From contig NZ_JMHT01000007.1 of NCBI RefSeq assembly GCF_001905655.1, positions 62,001 to 126,000 on the forward strand: a DNA stretch of 64,000 nt, written 5' to 3'. Source of the DNA: Mycobacterium sp. ST-F2. Lineage in GTDB: Bacteria; Actinomycetota; Actinomycetes; Mycobacteriales; Mycobacteriaceae. The first letter of the stretch is position 1. Each line of letters starts with the position of its first letter. The notes under the pieces are model-generated. The model searched no databases and had not been told where the DNA came from. It saw only the letters and a program-made list of their open reading frames with translations. Below are positions 62,047-64,000 of the stretch, in pieces. The position numbers and the translations under genes were made by a program.

Positions 62047-63060
62047 ATGACGGTTCTGGACCGAGCGACGGAGTCCGGCGGTTTCGGCAACGTAGTCGCC
62101 GACGCGCAGTGGGCGGACGAAGTGCGCCGCCTGGCCAAACAGCGCAATGCCACGATCCTCGCGCACAACTACCAGCTGCCCGAGATCCAGGACATCGCCG
62201 ACCATGTGGGCGATTCGCTGGCCCTTTCGCGCATCGCTGCCGATGCCGCCGAGGAGACCATCGTGTTCTGCGGTGTGCACTTCATGGCAGAGACGGCAAA
62301 GATCCTGTCACCGGCCAAGACCGTCCTGATCCCGGACCAGCGGGCGGGTTGCTCGCTGGCCGATTCGATCACCGCCGACGACCTGCGCGCCTGGAAGGCC
62401 GACTATCCGGACGCGGTCGTGGTGTCGTACGTGAACACCACCGCGGCGGTCAAAGCGCTCACCGACATCTGCTGCACGTCGTCCAACGCCGTCGAGGTGG
62501 TCGCCTCGATTCCGGCGGACAAGACCGTGCTGTTCTGCCCCGACCAGTTCCTCGGCGCACACGTCCGCCGGATGACCGGGCGGGACAACCTGCACATCTG
62601 GGCCGGCGAGTGCCACGTGCACGCCGGCATCAACGGTGACGAGCTCGCCGACCAGGCCCGCTCACACCCCGACGCCGAGCTGTTCGTGCACCCCGAATGC
62701 GGTTGCGCCACCTCGGCTCTCTATCTGGCCGGCGAGGGCGCCGTCCCCGACGACCGGGTCAAGATCCTGTCCACCGGTGGCATGCTCGACGCCGCCCGGG
62801 AGACCCGGGCCAAGCAGGTTCTGGTCGCCACCGAGATCGGGATGCTGCACCAATTACGCCGTGCCGCACCGGAAACCGAGTTTCTCGCGGTGAACGACCG
62901 GGCCTCCTGCCCGTACATGAAGATGATCACGCCGGCCGCGCTGCTGCGCTGCCTGCGCGATGGTGCCGACGAAGTGCACGTCGACGAGGATGTCGCAGCC
63001 GCAGCTCGATTGAGCGTGCAGCGCATGATCGGGATCGGGCAGCCCGGCGGCGGGGAATAG
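62047..63060 (+). CDS. nadA: Quinolinate synthase
   Basis: This 337-aa 4Fe-4S enzyme condenses iminoaspartate with DHAP to quinolinate. '[20 protein letters not shown]', [35 protein letters not shown] and [10 protein letters not shown] are conserved; cluster cysteines are in DICCTS, HPECGC and ASCPYM. ATG 62047 follows AAAGGAG; an upstream ATG at 61939 would run through the operator. nadB starts 1 nt after the stop. Confidence 0.95.
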   Translation: MTVLDRATESGGFGNVVADAQWADEVRRLAKQRNATILAHNYQLPEIQDIADHVGDSLALSRIAADAAEETIVFCGVHFMAETAKILSPAKTVLIPDQRAGCSLADSITADDLRAWKADYPDAVVVSYVNTTAAVKALTDICCTSSNAVEVVASIPADKTVLFCPDQFLGAHVRRMTGRDNLHIWAGECHVHAGINGDELADQARSHPDAELFVHPECGCATSALYLAGEGAVPDDRVKILSTGGMLDAARETRAKQVLVATEIGMLHQLRRAAPETEFLAVNDRASCPYMKMITPAALLRCLRDGADEVHVDEDVAAAARLSVQRMIGIGQPGGGE

Positions 63061-63061
63061 C

Positions 63062-64000
63062 GTGAGCGCCCACGCGGGCCGTCGGACAGCTGCTTGCGGC
63101 GGCCGCGGTTACTGGCGCCAACGGGCCGACGTCATCGTCGTCGGCACGGGGGTCGCCGGCCTGGCGGCGGCGCGCGCGGCCCAGTCGGCCGGCAGTCGCG
63201 TCGTGGTGGTGGGCAAGTCCGGTGAGACGGCCACCGCCTATGCCCAGGGCGGCATCGCGGTCGTCATCCCTGACACCGACGACTCGGTACAGGCGCACGT
63301 CGCCGACACGGTCGCTGCCGGCGCCGGTCTGTGTGACGTCGACGCGGTCACCTCGATCGTCGCCGACGGTTATGCCGCGGTGCGCGAATTGGTCGGTGCC
63401 GGTGCGGCTTTCGACGAAGTCCGGCCGGGGGACTGGTCGCTGACCCGTGAGGGTGGGCACAGCCGTCGTCGCATCATCCACGCCGGTGGCGACGCGACGG
63501 GCGCGGAAGTGCAGCGCGCTCTGGCCGCGGCGACGCAGACCTTGGACATCCGGCCCAATCATGTTGCCCTGCAGGTGCTGCACCACGACGGTGCGGTCAG
63601 CGGGCTGCTGGTCCTCAGTCCCGAGGGACCCGGCGTGCTGACGGCGCCATCGGTGATCCTCGCGACCGGCGGACTGGGCCAGCTCTACACCGCGACGACC
63701 AACCCCGACGGGTCCACCGGCGACGGCATCGCTCTCGCGCTGCGGGCCGGGCTGCCGGTCCGCGACATCGAGTTCATCCAGTTCCACCCGACCATGCTGT
63801 ACACCGGCACCGGTGGTGGGCGCTGCCCGCTGATCACCGAGGCGCTGCGCGGCGAAGGCGCGATCCTGCGGGACCGCCGCGGCGATTCGGTGACCGACGG
63901 CGTGCACCCGATGGGTGATCTCGCACCGCGCGACGTGGTGGCTGCCGCCATCGACGCGCGCCTGGCCGCCACCGGCGACGACTACGTCTACCTCGACGCC
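63062..64000 (+). CDS. nadB: L-aspartate oxidase (3' end outside window)
   Basis: The first 313 codons of the FAD enzyme that oxidises aspartate to iminoaspartate for NadA. The N-terminus has the dinucleotide fold VIVVGTGVAGLAAARAA, then YAQGGIAVVIPDTDDS, 'HVADTVAAGAGLCDVDAV' and 'HPTMLYTGTGGGRCPLITEA' with GGLGQLYTATTNPDGSTGDG between. Start is GTG, coupled to nadA. The gene is cut by the window end, not naturally truncated as far as visible. Confidence 0.93.
   Translation, partial: MSAHAGRRTAACGGRGYWRQRADVIVVGTGVAGLAAARAAQSAGSRVVVVGKSGETATAYAQGGIAVVIPDTDDSVQAHVADTVAAGAGLCDVDAVTSIVADGYAAVRELVGAGAAFDEVRPGDWSLTREGGHSRRRIIHAGGDATGAEVQRALAAATQTLDIRPNHVALQVLHHDGAVSGLLVLSPEGPGVLTAPSVILATGGLGQLYTATTNPDGSTGDGIALALRAGLPVRDIEFIQFHPTMLYTGTGGGRCPLITEALRGEGAILRDRRGDSVTDGVHPMGDLAPRDVVAAAIDARLAATGDDYVYLDA

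Overview
The window is GC-rich chromosomal DNA from an actinobacterium, almost certainly a fast-growing Mycobacterium (Mycolicibacterium). The evidence is RbpA, separate adjacent lnt and ppm1 genes, the treX-treY-treZ block, bioA-F-D and bioB with the small BsaP partner, nadA-nadB with an NrtR-type regulator, and a mycothiol-dependent-type enzyme. Gene order matches, from memory, two regions that are separate in M. tuberculosis: the cobG/cobN-to-rbpA region and the ilvA-tre-bio-nad region. Coding density is very high, and starts and stops often overlap by 4 nt. I saw no rRNA, tRNA, CRISPR array, insertion sequence or integrase.

Layout. 1-10.3 kb: cobalamin synthesis (cobK; cobG-cobH-cobIJ on the minus strand; cobN) with a tandem-duplicated membrane diguanylate cyclase directly ahead of cobN. 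10.3-30.6 kb: an accessory island between cobN and a PPOX-type F420 gene. 30.6-41.9 kb: housekeeping and envelope genes (PPOX, purU, PPOX, fxsA, amidohydrolase, lnt, ppm1, rbpA, small conserved genes, a cNMP-binding-domain histidine kinase coupled to a patatin, a membrane protein). 41.9-51.5 kb: ilvA, treX-treY-treZ and an OafA-type acyltransferase. 51.5-58.7 kb: the biotin regulon (bioA, bioF, bioD, bioB, bsaP) with a BioQ-type TetR regulator and two matching operators. 58.6-64 kb: a lipase-like gene, nrtR, a TupA-like ATP-grasp gene, nadA and a truncated nadB, with two matching NrtR-type operators.

The island is the exciting part. One tightly overlapped plus-strand operon (10392-24626) encodes a DEAH helicase/DUF1998 protein ending in a nuclease-like domain, a SNF2/HepA helicase, an N6-adenine methyltransferase, two tandem copies of that enzyme's C-terminal domain, and a DarT/DarG DNA ADP-ribosylation toxin-antitoxin pair. 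The parts resemble DISARM but in a compact, non-canonical arrangement. The methyltransferase frame is interrupted by a 31-nt (GA) dinucleotide tract exactly at the catalytic/C-terminal-domain junction. Loss of one unit or gain of two would fuse the enzyme to the first C-terminal domain. The present length ends the catalytic ORF in an ATGA stop/start overlap. The remaining length class gives a short nonsense tail. This looks like a three-state phase-variable specificity switch with a spare specificity cassette downstream.

The rest of the island (24.8-30.4 kb) holds an esxF-esxE-cpnT-immunity-like type VII secretion toxin cassette with a different C-terminal toxin, a RelE-like/UvrD-type helicase fusion, an unknown protein and an HNH endonuclease. 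All functions are inferred by reading the sequence; no searches were run.
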